DNA of 64,000 nt from Bradyrhizobiaceae bacterium. GTDB lineage: Bacteria; Pseudomonadota; Alphaproteobacteria; Rhizobiales; Xanthobacteraceae. Below the pieces are notes generated by a model. The model searched no databases and had not been told where the DNA came from. It worked only from the letters and a program-made list of their open reading frames with translations. The translations under genes and the position numbers were made by a program. Shown in pieces: positions 29,253 to 37,997 of the stretch (its first letter is position 1; each line of letters opens with the position of its first letter). Where the stretch lies: NCBI GenBank assembly GCA_947481635.1, contig CANKHJ010000004.1, positions 1 through 64,000 on the forward strand. Direction: 5' to 3'.

Positions 29253-30068
29253 CTATCCCTCGACCACTGCCATCACCGGCACATGATCCGACGGCGACGC
29301 CCAGCCGCGCGGGGCCTTGACCACGTCCATCGATGCGATGCGGTCGGCCAGCGCCGGTGACGACCAGACGTGGTCGAGGCGGCGGCCCTTGTTCGCGGCC
29401 TTCCAGTCCGGCGCGCGATAACTCCACCACGTGTAGAGCTTCTCCGGTTCCGGCACGAAGGCGCGCATGGTATCGACCCACGTGCCCGCCTTCTGGATCT
29501 CAGTGAGCTTTTCGCATTCGATCGGGGTGTGTGACACCACGTCGAGCAATTGCTTGTGGCTCCACACGTCATGCTCCAGTGGCGCGACGTTGAGATCGCC
29601 GACCAGGATCGCGCGTTCGTCGGCTTTCGGCCGCAGCGCGATTGAGTCGCGCATCTCGTCGAGGAAGGAGAGCTTGTGCGCGAATTTGTCGTTGACCGCC
29701 GGGTCGGCGATATCGCCGCCGGCGGGAACGTAGAAATTATGGATGGTGATCGGGTCGCGCAGACCGGCGCGTTCGCCGAGGACCACCGAGACGTGGCGGC
29801 AATCTTTCTTGCCGCAGAAATTCTGCAGGTTGAACGACTCGAAGGGCAGGCGCGAGAGCACCGCGACGCCGTGATAACCCTTCTGGCCATGCAGCGCGAC
29901 GTGTTCATACCCTAGCCGCTTGAGCCGCTTGAGCGGAAACGCGTCGTCCGGGCATTTGGTCTCTTGCAGGCACAACACGTCGGGACGTGCCTGCTTGATG
30001 AATTTCGCCACGGTGTCGATGCGGAACCGCACCGAGTTGATGTTCCAGGTCGCAATGGTCAGGCGCAT
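29253..30068 (-). CDS. xth: Exodeoxyribonuclease III
   Basis: The enzyme is an AP endonuclease and 3' exonuclease for base-excision repair. The 271-residue protein starts MRLTIATWNINSVR, has catalytic Glu36 in LCLQETK, GDLNVAP with the metal-site Asp and Asn, RRLDHVW, and the terminal SDHVPV catalytic Asp-His. ATG at 30068 starts the family alignment. The longer reading runs through a dispersed repeat and is rejected. It converges with the cNMP-domain gene. Confidence 0.94.
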   Translation of the reverse strand: MRLTIATWNINSVRFRIDTVAKFIKQARPDVLCLQETKCPDDAFPLKRLKRLGYEHVALHGQKGYHGVAVLSRLPFESFNLQNFCGKKDCRHVSVVLGERAGLRDPITIHNFYVPAGGDIADPAVNDKFAHKLSFLDEMRDSIALRPKADERAILVGDLNVAPLEHDVWSHKQLLDVVSHTPIECEKLTEIQKAGTWVDTMRAFVPEPEKLYTWWSYRAPDWKAANKGRRLDHVWSSPALADRIASMDVVKAPRGWASPSDHVPVMAVVEG

Positions 30069-30103
30069 GGCCGAAATATAGGGACGGACCCAAAGCACCG
30101 CAT

Positions 30104-30136
30104 CCGTCATGCCCGGCCTTGAGCCGGGCATCCACG
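30104..30136. repeat. Dispersed palindromic repeat (GCCCGGC type)
   Basis: GTCATGCCCGGCC..GCCGGGCATCCACG forms a hairpin with arms GCCCGGC (30111-30117) and GCCGGGC (30123-30129). A near copy is at 37776-37806 and a rearranged relative at 59711-59781. The spread and hairpin form suit a REP-like intergenic element. Confidence 0.7.
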
Positions 30137-30167
30137 TGTTTCTTTCACCCCGCTGTCGCGGCGGCCG

Positions 30168-30980
30168 TTAGGCCACTTCGAGCAGGATCTCGACCAGCCG
30201 CTCCGGCATCTCGATCATCACGTCGTGGCCGGACTGGAGCTCGTAGGTCTTCCAGGTCTTGTCGGCCTTGGTCTTTTCCAGCGCGGCGTTGAAGGCCGGG
30301 TTCGGATAGCCGTGGGCGCGGATATAGGTCTTCTTGGCGATCTTCTCGCGCCCGTCGACGGCGGTGCATTTATCGGTGAGCGTGAGCAGCGGATGCATGG
30401 TCGACAACTCGTCGATCCAGGCCCAGTTCTTTTCGCTGTCGCCGAACAGCTTGGCCGGCAGCGGCTTGGTGCCGAGCTCGCCACGCTCGATCGCGGCCGC
30501 GATCGCGTCGCGCGAGACCTGTGATGCGGTGCTCAATGCGGCATCGCCGACGGCGGGCAGAAACGCATCGAGATAGACGATCGATGAGATTTTCGAGCCG
30601 ACCTCCTGCGCCACCGGCGTGATGATCATGCCGCCGAGCGAATGCCCCACCAGCACGATGTTTTCCAGCCGCTCCCACTTGATCAGGTTGACCACGTCGG
30701 CTGTGTGGATCGCGTTGCCGATGCCCTTCGCCAGCAGATGCGACTTGTCGGCAAGGCCGGTCAGCGTCGGCGTGTAGACCTTGTGGCCGAGCTTCTCCAG
30801 CCGGTCGGCTACCGGGCGCCAGCACCAGCCGCCGCGCCAGCCGCCATGGACCATCACGAAGGTCTTCGGCGCGGCCTGTGCTTGCGCGGTGCTTGTTGGA
30901 TTTACGATCGCTGCGGCGCCGGCCGCCGCCATTGCGCCGACGATGCCGCGGCGAGTCAGAGTCATCTCGTTGTCAGTCAT
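30168..30980 (-). CDS. Exported alpha/beta hydrolase
   Basis: The 270-residue protein begins with a twin-arginine-type signal, TLTRRGIVGAMAAAGAAA, then an alpha/beta hydrolase domain with VMVHGGWRGGWCW (oxyanion region) and nucleophile elbow GHSLGG near residues 117-122. The likely catalytic His is in SGHDVM near the end. It resembles esterases and methylesterase-like proteins, but the substrate cannot be assigned. GGAGG seven bases upstream supports the start. A perfect 12-base-arm inverted repeat lies 54 bases upstream. Confidence 0.82.
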   Translation of the reverse strand: MTDNEMTLTRRGIVGAMAAAGAAAIVNPTSTAQAQAAPKTFVMVHGGWRGGWCWRPVADRLEKLGHKVYTPTLTGLADKSHLLAKGIGNAIHTADVVNLIKWERLENIVLVGHSLGGMIITPVAQEVGSKISSIVYLDAFLPAVGDAALSTASQVSRDAIAAAIERGELGTKPLPAKLFGDSEKNWAWIDELSTMHPLLTLTDKCTAVDGREKIAKKTYIRAHGYPNPAFNAALEKTKADKTWKTYELQSGHDVMIEMPERLVEILLEVA

Positions 30981-31033
30981 GGCTTTCCTCCCTGCATGGT
31001 CCGATGAGCGGCAACCGATGTTGCTCTGACCTC

Positions 31034-31062
31034 AAAATGTTTCCGTTATGCGGAAACATTTT
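31034..31062. promoter_or_regulatory. Inverted repeat, candidate operator for the exported hydrolase gene
   Basis: AAAATGTTTCCG (31034-31045) and CGGAAACATTTT (31051-31062) are perfect complements with a 5-base centre TTATG. The core TTTCCG-N5-CGGAAA resembles operators bound by some IclR-type repressors. It lies in the promoter region of the leftward hydrolase gene. Nothing else is evident in the remaining 150 bases to lolA. Confidence 0.5.
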
Positions 31063-31211
31063 CGAACTCCGGAGAAAGTCTAGAGATGCGGCCTTTCGAG
31101 TCAACGCGACCGCGGATCAGTGACGGAAATGTGTGGGTGCCCGCGTGACGCGGAAACGAAAATGGCCAAACGAACCCGGGTATCCCGCGCCCAAAGCCAC
31201 AAGCGCGAGGG

Positions 31212-31955
31212 TTACTTCACCATGCTCTCGTAGGTGATCCGGAACATGCTCGGATCGGGCCGCCTTGTGGCGTCGAGGTTATAGACCGCGACCGTCGTGT
31301 CGTAGCCTTGCGCGTCGGTGATGGTCCACTGCTTGAGCTGGAGGTCCTTGGCGCCGAACATCAGCATCAGCCGGCTGGTGCCGATCAGGGCCTGGCGCTC
31401 CTCGATCACCACGGTCGAGAACACGTCGTCGGAATAGACCCCGACCACGGTGGTGTCGCGCATCAGGTCGATACGATCCGACAGCAGGAAGCGGAGCGGC
31501 GTCTGCGACAACGGGAAGACATCCTGCGTCGCGAGCTTTCGATCGCGCACCACGACCGACGATCCGTCGGCGATGATGTCGATCACGCTCGGAGCATCAT
31601 ATTCGAACCGCACCTTGCCGGGCTTCTGCATGTAAAAGTCGCCCTGGGTGCGCGAGCCATCGGGGCCGACCTGCACGAATTTGCCGCTCAGCACATTCAT
31701 GCTGGAGAGATACATGCTGACCCGATCGACCAGGCTGCGCTGGTTGGCATCGAAGCCGCCCGCGCCAGGGCGAGACGGCACACTGGGGGGCCGGATCGTC
31801 GGCGCCTGCGACTGGGCTTGCGCGGGTGCGGATGGGATCGTCCCACTCGATTTCTGCCCCGGCGCGCTGCGCGGCAACGGCACCTGAGCGGTGGCGAAGG
31901 AGCCTCCTACCGTCAATCCGACCAGTATGGCCGCAAGCAAAGCGCCGTGACGCAT
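31212..31955 (-). CDS. lolA: Outer-membrane lipoprotein carrier protein LolA
   Basis: LolA carries lipoproteins across the periplasm from LolCDE to the outer membrane. The 247-residue protein has a signal peptide (MRHGALLAAILVGLTVGGSFATA), a Pro/Ala/Gln-rich linker to about residue 65, then the LolA fold: LSGKFVQVGPDG, GDFYMQKPGKVRFEYD, DRKLATQDVFPLSQTPLRFLL. The low-complexity linker is common in Rhizobiales LolA. It lies downstream of ftsK in the same direction, an arrangement common in the order. Confidence 0.9.
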   Translation of the reverse strand: MRHGALLAAILVGLTVGGSFATAQVPLPRSAPGQKSSGTIPSAPAQAQSQAPTIRPPSVPSRPGAGGFDANQRSLVDRVSMYLSSMNVLSGKFVQVGPDGSRTQGDFYMQKPGKVRFEYDAPSVIDIIADGSSVVVRDRKLATQDVFPLSQTPLRFLLSDRIDLMRDTTVVGVYSDDVFSTVVIEERQALIGTSRLMLMFGAKDLQLKQWTITDAQGYDTTVAVYNLDATRRPDPSMFRITYESMVK

Positions 31956-32120
31956 GTTCGTCTCCGCTGCAGTCTCCCTGCAGGTTCCGCTAATCGTCCG
32001 ATATGGCGATTTCGCGGCCCTGATGGGAGTTAATCGCGATGCGCGTGATTCTCAAAGGGGCAATCGCGCGCAGCCGGCAAGAAGACTGTTTGACCGATGC
32101 CGGCTTTATCGCTGCTGCGC

Positions 32121-34553
32121 TCACCGCTCGTCGACCCCACCCTCGATCAGGATTTCGCGTTTCCCGGCGTGGTTGGGCTGGCCAACAACACCCTCGTGTT
32201 CCATGCGTTCCATCAGTGAGGCTGCACGGTTATAGCCGATCGACAGCCGCCGTTGGATGTAACTCGTCGATGCCTTGCGGTCGCGCAACACGACCTGCAC
32301 GGCCTGCTGGTAGAGATCGGTGGCGTCGCCCGACTGTCCCATGCCGGTGGCGTCGAACACCGATCCGTCCTCGCCTTCCTCCAGCTCGTCGCTGGCGGTG
32401 ACGGCGTCGAGATATTGCGGCGCGCCCTGGGACTTCAGATGGCGCACCACTTTTTCGACCTCCTCGTCCGAGACGAAGGGACCGTGTACCCGGCTGATGC
32501 GGCCGCCGCCGGCCATATAGAGCATGTCGCCCTGGCCGAGCAGCTGCTCCGCGCCTTGCTCGCCGAGAATGGTGCGGCTGTCGATCTTCGACGTGACCTG
32601 GAACGAGATGCGGGTCGGGAAATTCGCCTTGATGGTGCCGGTGATGACGTCGACCGACGGACGCTGCGTCGCCAGGATGACGTGAATGCCGGCAGCGCGC
32701 GCCATCTGCGCGAGGCGCTGGATCGCGCCTTCGATGTCCTTGCCGGCGACCATCATCAGGTCGGCCATCTCGTCGACGATCACGACAATGAATGGCAGCT
32801 TCTCGAGGTCGAGCTGTTCGTCCTCGTAGATCGCTTCGCCGGATTCCTTGTCGTAGCCGGTATGGACGGTGCGGGTGAGCTGTTCGCCCTTGCCGGCTGC
32901 TTCGGCGACGCGCGCATTATAGCCATCGATGTTGCGCACGCCGAGCTTCGACATCTTCTTGTAGCGGCCCTCCATCTCGCGCACCGCCCATTTCAGCGCG
33001 ACCACCGCCTTCTTGGGGTCGGTGACGACCGGCGTGAGCAGATGCGGGATGCCGTCATAGACCGACAATTCGAGCATTTTCGGATCGACCATGATCAGCC
33101 GGCATTGCTCGGGCTTGAGCCGGTAGACCAGGCTCAGGATCATGGTGTTGATCGCGACCGACTTGCCGGAGCCGGTGGTGCCGGCGATCAAGAGATGCGG
33201 CATACGCGCGAGATCGACCACCACCGGTTCGCCGCCGATGGTCTTACCGAGGCAGAGCGGCAGCTTCGCGCCGGTGTCGTCGTAATCCTTGGTCGCGAGC
33301 AACTCGCGGAAATAAACCTTCTCACGCACCGGATTCGGCAGCTCGATGCCGATGGCGTTGCGGCCGGACACCACCGCGACACGCGCGGAGAGCGCGCTCA
33401 TCGAGCGCGCGATGTCGTCGGACAGGCCGATCACGCGCGACGACTTGATGCCGGGTGCAGGCTCGAGCTCGTAGAGCGTCACCACCGGGCCGGGACGCGC
33501 GTTGATGATCTCGCCGCGCACGCCGAAATCGCCAAGCACGCCTTCGAGCGCCTTGGCGTTGGCGTCGATCGTCTCTGGAGATTGAACGCTACGCGCGCTC
33601 GCTTTCGGCGTTGCCGCGAGCAGATCGAGCGGCGGCAGCACGAAGCCACCGCGGCGGTTTGGTGTCGGCGCCTTGCGCGCCGGCTTCGGCCGCTTCATCG
33701 GCTCGATTGAAACGCTGGGCTCGTCCTCGTCTTCCTCTGCGACCTCGTCCGGGGCTTCCTCGGTATCGAGCGCGGGCCGCAAGGGCGCGCGCTCGAAGCG
33801 CGGCTCCATCTGCGGTCGTGCCTGGCGCCGTGGTGCGGGTTGCCGCCCCTCGATCGCGCGGCGCAGCAAGCGCATCGCGCGCGCCTTGAGCGACAGGAAG
33901 CTGTGCCAGAGAAAGCCGAGCGAGATCGACGGGCGTGCCTCGTCGAGCGGCTCGACATAATCGTCAACCACTGAGCGCGGGCGCCACCCCATGCCGGTGG
34001 CAATGGCGAAGGCCATCACCGCGCAGACGCCGCTCGCCAAGGCCACGATGAGATGCGTCAGGACAGAACCACCGCCGAGCAGCAGCGCCGGAACGCGCAG
34101 CATCGCATCGCCGATCACGCCGCCGAGTCCATTCGGGAGCGGCCAGGTCGAGAGCTTGGGCATGGAGGACGCGAACAGCGCGGCGGCCAGCACGCAGCCG
34201 AGCCAGATTAGGATGCGCAACTTCTCGCGATGCATCGGCTTGTGCATGATCAGCCGCCAGCCCCACACCGCTATCGGCAGCACCAGCGCCAGCGCGGCAA
34301 GGCCGAAGAGCTGCATCAGCAAATCTGAGACGGTGGCGCCGGTGCGGCCGAGCAGGTTGCGCACCGGTGCGGTGGTGGCGTGACTCAGGCTCGGATCCTG
34401 CACCGACCAGGTGGCCAACGCGATGGTGAGCATGATTGCGACGACCAGCAATGCGAGGCCGCCGAGTTCGGCGAGCCGGCGGCGTAGCGCGTCGCGCATG
34501 TCGTCGTTGAGGTAATTGTCGAGACCGCGGTCCAAGGCCGTCATCGCGCGCAT
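32121..34553 (-). CDS. ftsK: DNA translocase FtsK
   Basis: FtsK pumps DNA at the septum and activates XerCD recombination at dif. The 810-residue protein has an N-terminal membrane region (four or more segments within about 30-190), a Pro/Arg/Glu-rich linker, the motor domain with Walker A GTTGSGKSVAIN near residue 456 and Walker B IVDEMADLM, and a C-terminal gamma winged helix (STSYIQRRLSIGYNRAA) that reads KOPS sequences. The linker is short compared with E. coli FtsK. The first in-frame ATG is used; Met4 is also possible. It is five bases downstream of the aminotransferase gene. Confidence 0.95.
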   Translation of the reverse strand: MRAMTALDRGLDNYLNDDMRDALRRRLAELGGLALLVVAIMLTIALATWSVQDPSLSHATTAPVRNLLGRTGATVSDLLMQLFGLAALALVLPIAVWGWRLIMHKPMHREKLRILIWLGCVLAAALFASSMPKLSTWPLPNGLGGVIGDAMLRVPALLLGGGSVLTHLIVALASGVCAVMAFAIATGMGWRPRSVVDDYVEPLDEARPSISLGFLWHSFLSLKARAMRLLRRAIEGRQPAPRRQARPQMEPRFERAPLRPALDTEEAPDEVAEEDEDEPSVSIEPMKRPKPARKAPTPNRRGGFVLPPLDLLAATPKASARSVQSPETIDANAKALEGVLGDFGVRGEIINARPGPVVTLYELEPAPGIKSSRVIGLSDDIARSMSALSARVAVVSGRNAIGIELPNPVREKVYFRELLATKDYDDTGAKLPLCLGKTIGGEPVVVDLARMPHLLIAGTTGSGKSVAINTMILSLVYRLKPEQCRLIMVDPKMLELSVYDGIPHLLTPVVTDPKKAVVALKWAVREMEGRYKKMSKLGVRNIDGYNARVAEAAGKGEQLTRTVHTGYDKESGEAIYEDEQLDLEKLPFIVVIVDEMADLMMVAGKDIEGAIQRLAQMARAAGIHVILATQRPSVDVITGTIKANFPTRISFQVTSKIDSRTILGEQGAEQLLGQGDMLYMAGGGRISRVHGPFVSDEEVEKVVRHLKSQGAPQYLDAVTASDELEEGEDGSVFDATGMGQSGDATDLYQQAVQVVLRDRKASTSYIQRRLSIGYNRAASLMERMEHEGVVGQPNHAGKREILIEGGVDER

Positions 34554-34558
34554 CTCCG

Positions 34559-35785
34559 TCAGCCCAGCACCGCGACGAGGCGATGCAGCGCCTCCGCCGT
34601 GGTCTCGGGGTCTTGCACAATCGCGACGCGCAGATAGCCAGCGCCGGGATTGCTGCCGTCGGCCTGCTCGCGCGCGAGATAGCTGCCCGGAATGACCCGC
34701 ACGCCGGCGTCGCGCCAGAGTTTCAGCGCCACCTCATAGTCCTTGCCGATCGCCGACACGTCGAGCCAAAGGAAGAAGCCGCCGGCCGGACGCTTGTAGC
34801 CATAGCGATCGCCGATGATCTGATCCGCGAGATCGAACTTGGCGCGATAGAGGCGGCGGTTCTCTTCGACATGCGCTTCATCGCCATAGGCGGCGACCGC
34901 GACATGTTGCAGCGGCACCGGCACTTGTGGTGCGGCGACGTTGCGCAGATCGAGAAATTTGCTGAGGAAGGCCTTGTCGCCGGCCGCGAAGCCGACCCGC
35001 AAGCCGGGCAGGTTCGAGCGTTTCGACAATGATTGGAACACGACGATCTTGTCGTAATCCGGCCCGGCGGCCTCGAGCATTCCGCGCGGCGCGTGATCCG
35101 GATAAATCTCAGAATAGCATTCGTCGCTGAACACCATGAAGCCGAAGCGCCGCGCCAGTGCAACGATGCGCGCGAGATAGGCGAGGTCGGCGACCGCGCC
35201 CTGCGGATTGGCCGGCGAGGCGATATAGAACGCCACCGTGCGCGCGAGCAGCGCGTCGTCGAGCGCATCGAGGTCCGGAAGGAATCCGGTGCGGCGTGTG
35301 GTCGGCAGATAGACCGGCTCGCAATTCGCGGTCAGAGCGCCGGCCGCGTAGGCCGCATAAAAAGGATTGGGTAGCAGCACCGCGGGGTTGGCCGCGCGCT
35401 TGCCCGAGATCTGTTCGGCGGTGAGCGCACCCAGGAACAGGCCTTCGCGCGAGCCGTTGAGGATCAGCATCTCGGTTTCGGGATCGACCGGCCGTGGCAG
35501 CGTGAAGCGCCGGCCGAGCCAGTCCGCGGCGGCGCGGCGCAGCGGTTCAATGCCTTTATTGACCGGATAGAGGCCGAAATCGGCGATCGATTTGGCGAGC
35601 ACCGGCCCGACGAAGGATGGCACCCCATGCCGCGGCTCGCCCACCGCGAGGCTGATCGGCGGCATGCCCGGGTTCACATCGGCCAACAGCTCGTTGGTGC
35701 GCGCGAACGGCGAACGCCTATCGGGCGCCTGGCTGGTGGCGATGGGGGACGACGCGCGTTCAGCTTGGACCATGGATTTCGACAC
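34559..35785 (-). CDS. Class I/II PLP-dependent aminotransferase (DapC-like)
   Basis: The 408-residue protein has an aminotransferase fold I with LGRRFTLP, the PLP-pocket DECYSEIY, and the internal aldimine Lys in VFQSLSKRSNLPGLRVGF. The C-terminal Arg for substrate carboxylate is in LRVAIVQD. Similar genes next to ftsK are often named succinyldiaminopimelate aminotransferase, which would place it in lysine and peptidoglycan synthesis; substrate identity is inference. It is immediately upstream of ftsK with a 5-base gap, so the two likely share a transcript. Confidence 0.85.
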   Translation of the reverse strand: MSKSMVQAERASSPIATSQAPDRRSPFARTNELLADVNPGMPPISLAVGEPRHGVPSFVGPVLAKSIADFGLYPVNKGIEPLRRAAADWLGRRFTLPRPVDPETEMLILNGSREGLFLGALTAEQISGKRAANPAVLLPNPFYAAYAAGALTANCEPVYLPTTRRTGFLPDLDALDDALLARTVAFYIASPANPQGAVADLAYLARIVALARRFGFMVFSDECYSEIYPDHAPRGMLEAAGPDYDKIVVFQSLSKRSNLPGLRVGFAAGDKAFLSKFLDLRNVAAPQVPVPLQHVAVAAYGDEAHVEENRRLYRAKFDLADQIIGDRYGYKRPAGGFFLWLDVSAIGKDYEVALKLWRDAGVRVIPGSYLAREQADGSNPGAGYLRVAIVQDPETTAEALHRLVAVLG

Positions 35786-35905
35786 AAGAGCGCCGCCGGA
35801 AACCCGCTTTCCCGTCGGTCGTCCACCTTAGGATTGGCCGGGTTAAGGCCCGATTAACCATCGGGACGAAGCTGGGGCAATCCGCCTCATCACGCCGGGG
35901 CAGGG

Positions 35906-35948
35906 AGAAAAGAGTTCGGGGGAGATCGGCCATTGGCCGACCTCCCCC
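35906..35948 (-). terminator. Rho-independent terminator after the amidohydrolase gene
   Basis: On the minus strand a near-perfect 15-base inverted repeat (GGGGGAG...CGGCCA against TGGCCG...CTCCCCC, at 35918-35948, one G-U pair) is followed by CTCTTTTCTC. It starts 19 bases after the amidohydrolase stop and ends before the aminotransferase start region. Confidence 0.75.
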
Positions 35949-35966
35949 TCGAACGAGGCGGAGGAA

Positions 35967-37043
35967 TCAGGCTGCCAGTCGCGGCACCAGCCGAATCGCA
36001 TTTCCGCTCTCGATAGCCGCGAGTTCGGCCTCGCTGAGACCAAGCTTGCGCAGTTCGGCCGCCTGGCCCAGGCCGAAATAGGGATAATCGGTCCCGTAAG
36101 TGATTTGCGACGCCGGTACCAGCGCGCGTAACGCCGCCATGGCCGGCCCGGATGTCGCATTCGCCGTGTCGTAATAAAGCCGGCGCAGTTCGCCGATAAT
36201 GCCCTCCGGTGCGAACTCCTTCGCAGCCGGCATGCGCGAGTGGAACGCTTCAATCCGGCCAGCCATCATCGGGATGGTGCCCCCGCCGTGAGAGAACAGC
36301 CATTTAATGTCGCGCCAGCGGGCGAGCCCACCTGACAGCAGCAGGTTGGTCACAGCGCGTGTGGTGTCGTGCGGCACCTCGAGTACCGCGCCGATGGTGC
36401 CGGTTTGGAGCGTGCCGCAGCATGAAGCGACTAGCGGATGCACATAGACCACCGCCTTGCGGCGGTTGAGCTCATCGAAGATCGGCCGGTAGCTCGCATG
36501 GCCCAACCACTTGTCGCCGTAATTCGACTGGATGCCGACACCGTCCGCCTTGAGCGTATCGAACGCGTATTCGATTTCCTTCAGGGACGTGTCCGTGTCG
36601 ATCATCGACAACGTGGCGAAGAGTCCGAAGCGCCCGGGATAGTCGCGGATCATCGTCGCGCCATACTCATTGGTGTCGCGCACGATGCGCGCCACCACGT
36701 CCGGAGCGGCGTCGAACCACACACCGGGAGTCGAGGCGAGCGAGAGCATCGCGGTGCGGACGCCGCCCTTGTCGAGCACCTCGATGGTGTTGGCCGGCGA
36801 AAATGCAGCCTGCGCCGGGTTATGCGGAACCTTGCGTGCATCATCGGAGGCGAACCAAGCCTTCTGATATTCGGGCGGAAAGAAATGATAATGCGTGTCG
36901 ATTACCTTCGACGCGCTCTGGGCGCGCGCGAGGTGGGGCAAAACGCCGCCGAATGCAAGCGCGCCGGCGCCAGCTAACAGGTGACGGCGCGTTAGGCTGT
37001 TCGGAATGCCGATGGCGGCGATGTCGGGATTGGCGTGCTGCAT
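35967..37043 (-). CDS. Tat-exported amidohydrolase family protein (ACMSD-like, Amidohydro_2)
   Basis: The 358-residue protein has a twin-arginine signal (LTRRHLLAGAGALAFGG) and then a TIM-barrel metal-dependent hydrolase of the aminocarboxymuconate-semialdehyde decarboxylase type. DTHYHFFP supplies the HxH metal ligands, VYVHPL the next His, LFSHGGGTIP another, and YGTDYPYFG the catalytic Asp. It could be a decarboxylase or hydrolase of aromatic acids; the export signal is unusual for cytosolic ACMSD. GGAGG five bases before ATG at 37043 fixes the start. It lies 127 bases after pyrE, in the same direction. Confidence 0.83.
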   Translation of the reverse strand: MQHANPDIAAIGIPNSLTRRHLLAGAGALAFGGVLPHLARAQSASKVIDTHYHFFPPEYQKAWFASDDARKVPHNPAQAAFSPANTIEVLDKGGVRTAMLSLASTPGVWFDAAPDVVARIVRDTNEYGATMIRDYPGRFGLFATLSMIDTDTSLKEIEYAFDTLKADGVGIQSNYGDKWLGHASYRPIFDELNRRKAVVYVHPLVASCCGTLQTGTIGAVLEVPHDTTRAVTNLLLSGGLARWRDIKWLFSHGGGTIPMMAGRIEAFHSRMPAAKEFAPEGIIGELRRLYYDTANATSGPAMAALRALVPASQITYGTDYPYFGLGQAAELRKLGLSEAELAAIESGNAIRLVPRLAA

Positions 37044-37170
37044 CTCTTCCTCCGCGGCGGATCTCGGCGTCCGCTCATGCGTCAGGATGCGCAAGTGGCG
37101 CGCGCGGCGCAAGAGCGCGCGTCTATTTGATCGGAGATGAATGATTCCAGGATCTGACCGCGCGCCGAGG

Positions 37171-37737
37171 TCAGGTCGCCCGCAGGAACTCGCCGGCTTT
37201 GAAGATCGAATCGAACGGCACGCCAGCAGCCTTGTAAGTGTCCACCGCGCCCTCTTCGCGATCCACGATCGAGAGCACCAAAGCCACCTTGCCGCCGGAT
37301 TTCCGCACCGCGTCGACCGCGATCATCGACGAGCCGCCGGTGGTTGTGACGTCCTCCAGGATGGCGACGTTCTGGCCGTCGAGGCTGTCGACGCCATCGA
37401 CCAGCTTGCGGGTGCCGTGGTCCTTGACCTCCTTGCGGACGAAAAACCCCGGCAGCGGCCAATTCGCGGTGTGGCTGAGCACCGTCACCGCGGACACCAG
37501 CGGCACGGCGCCGACCGCGACGCCACCGACATAGTCGATATTCATGCCCTGGAGCCGTTCGAGCACGAGTTGCGCGCAGGACCAGGCGCCTTCGGGGTGC
37601 ATCAGCGTCGGCTTCATGTCGAAGTAGAAGTCGCTCTCGCGGCCTGAGGCGAGGATGATCTTCTTGCGTCCGAAGGATCGGATGCGGATCAGGTCGAAGG
37701 CGCGCGCGCGGATGTCGGCGGGGGTCATCTGAGCCAT
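37171..37737 (-). CDS. pyrE: Orotate phosphoribosyltransferase
   Basis: PyrE makes orotidine 5'-phosphate from orotate and PRPP in pyrimidine synthesis. The 188-residue protein has FGRKKIILASGRESDFYFDMK at its orotate/PRPP site and the PRPP-binding motif VAILEDVTTTGGSS near residues 124-137. Length is that of the shorter PyrE class. The start MAQMTPADIRARA is plausible. It is followed by the amidohydrolase gene but is not obviously related in function. Confidence 0.94.
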   Translation of the reverse strand: MAQMTPADIRARAFDLIRIRSFGRKKIILASGRESDFYFDMKPTLMHPEGAWSCAQLVLERLQGMNIDYVGGVAVGAVPLVSAVTVLSHTANWPLPGFFVRKEVKDHGTRKLVDGVDSLDGQNVAILEDVTTTGGSSMIAVDAVRKSGGKVALVLSIVDREEGAVDTYKAAGVPFDSIFKAGEFLRAT

Positions 37738-37775
37738 GGGAGGATTCTATACGTGCGATCCGACACTCACCACCG

Positions 37776-37806
37776 TCATGCCTGGCCTTGGGCCGGGCAT
37801 CCACGA
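37776..37806. repeat. Dispersed palindromic repeat (second GCCCGGC-type copy)
   Basis: This segment nearly duplicates 30104-30136, again with the GTCATGCC..GGCC..GCCGGGCATCCACG layout. It lies between pyrE and the terminator of the first amtB unit. The rest of 37807-37884 shows nothing else I can assign. Confidence 0.7.
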
Positions 37807-37884
37807 CTTACTTTGTCGCCGAGAGGACCGACGTGGATGGCTGCCAGAGGCGAACGAAGCGACGCCGTCCTTTGGAACTTGGCT

Positions 37885-37922
37885 CAAAAAGTGAGAGGCC
37901 CCGGATTGCTCCGAGGCCTCTC
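37885..37922 (-). terminator. Rho-independent terminator of the first glnK-amtB unit
   Basis: On the minus strand GAGAGGCC and GGCCTCTC (37893-37900 and 37915-37922) pair, extended by an inner CCGG stem after one mismatch, and the hairpin is followed by AC then TTTTT. It lies about 75 bases after the amtB stop. Confidence 0.85.
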
Positions 37923-37997
37923 GACGGATAGGGCGGTGCCGGGTCTCCACCCCAACCGTGTCGTTGGCGCCGCGGGCCGAAGCCCGCGGCGGATGGA

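Noticed and set aside
32253-33710. 485-codon open frame antisense to ftsK
   Set aside because: Same G+C artefact; FtsK motifs on the other strand are unmistakable.
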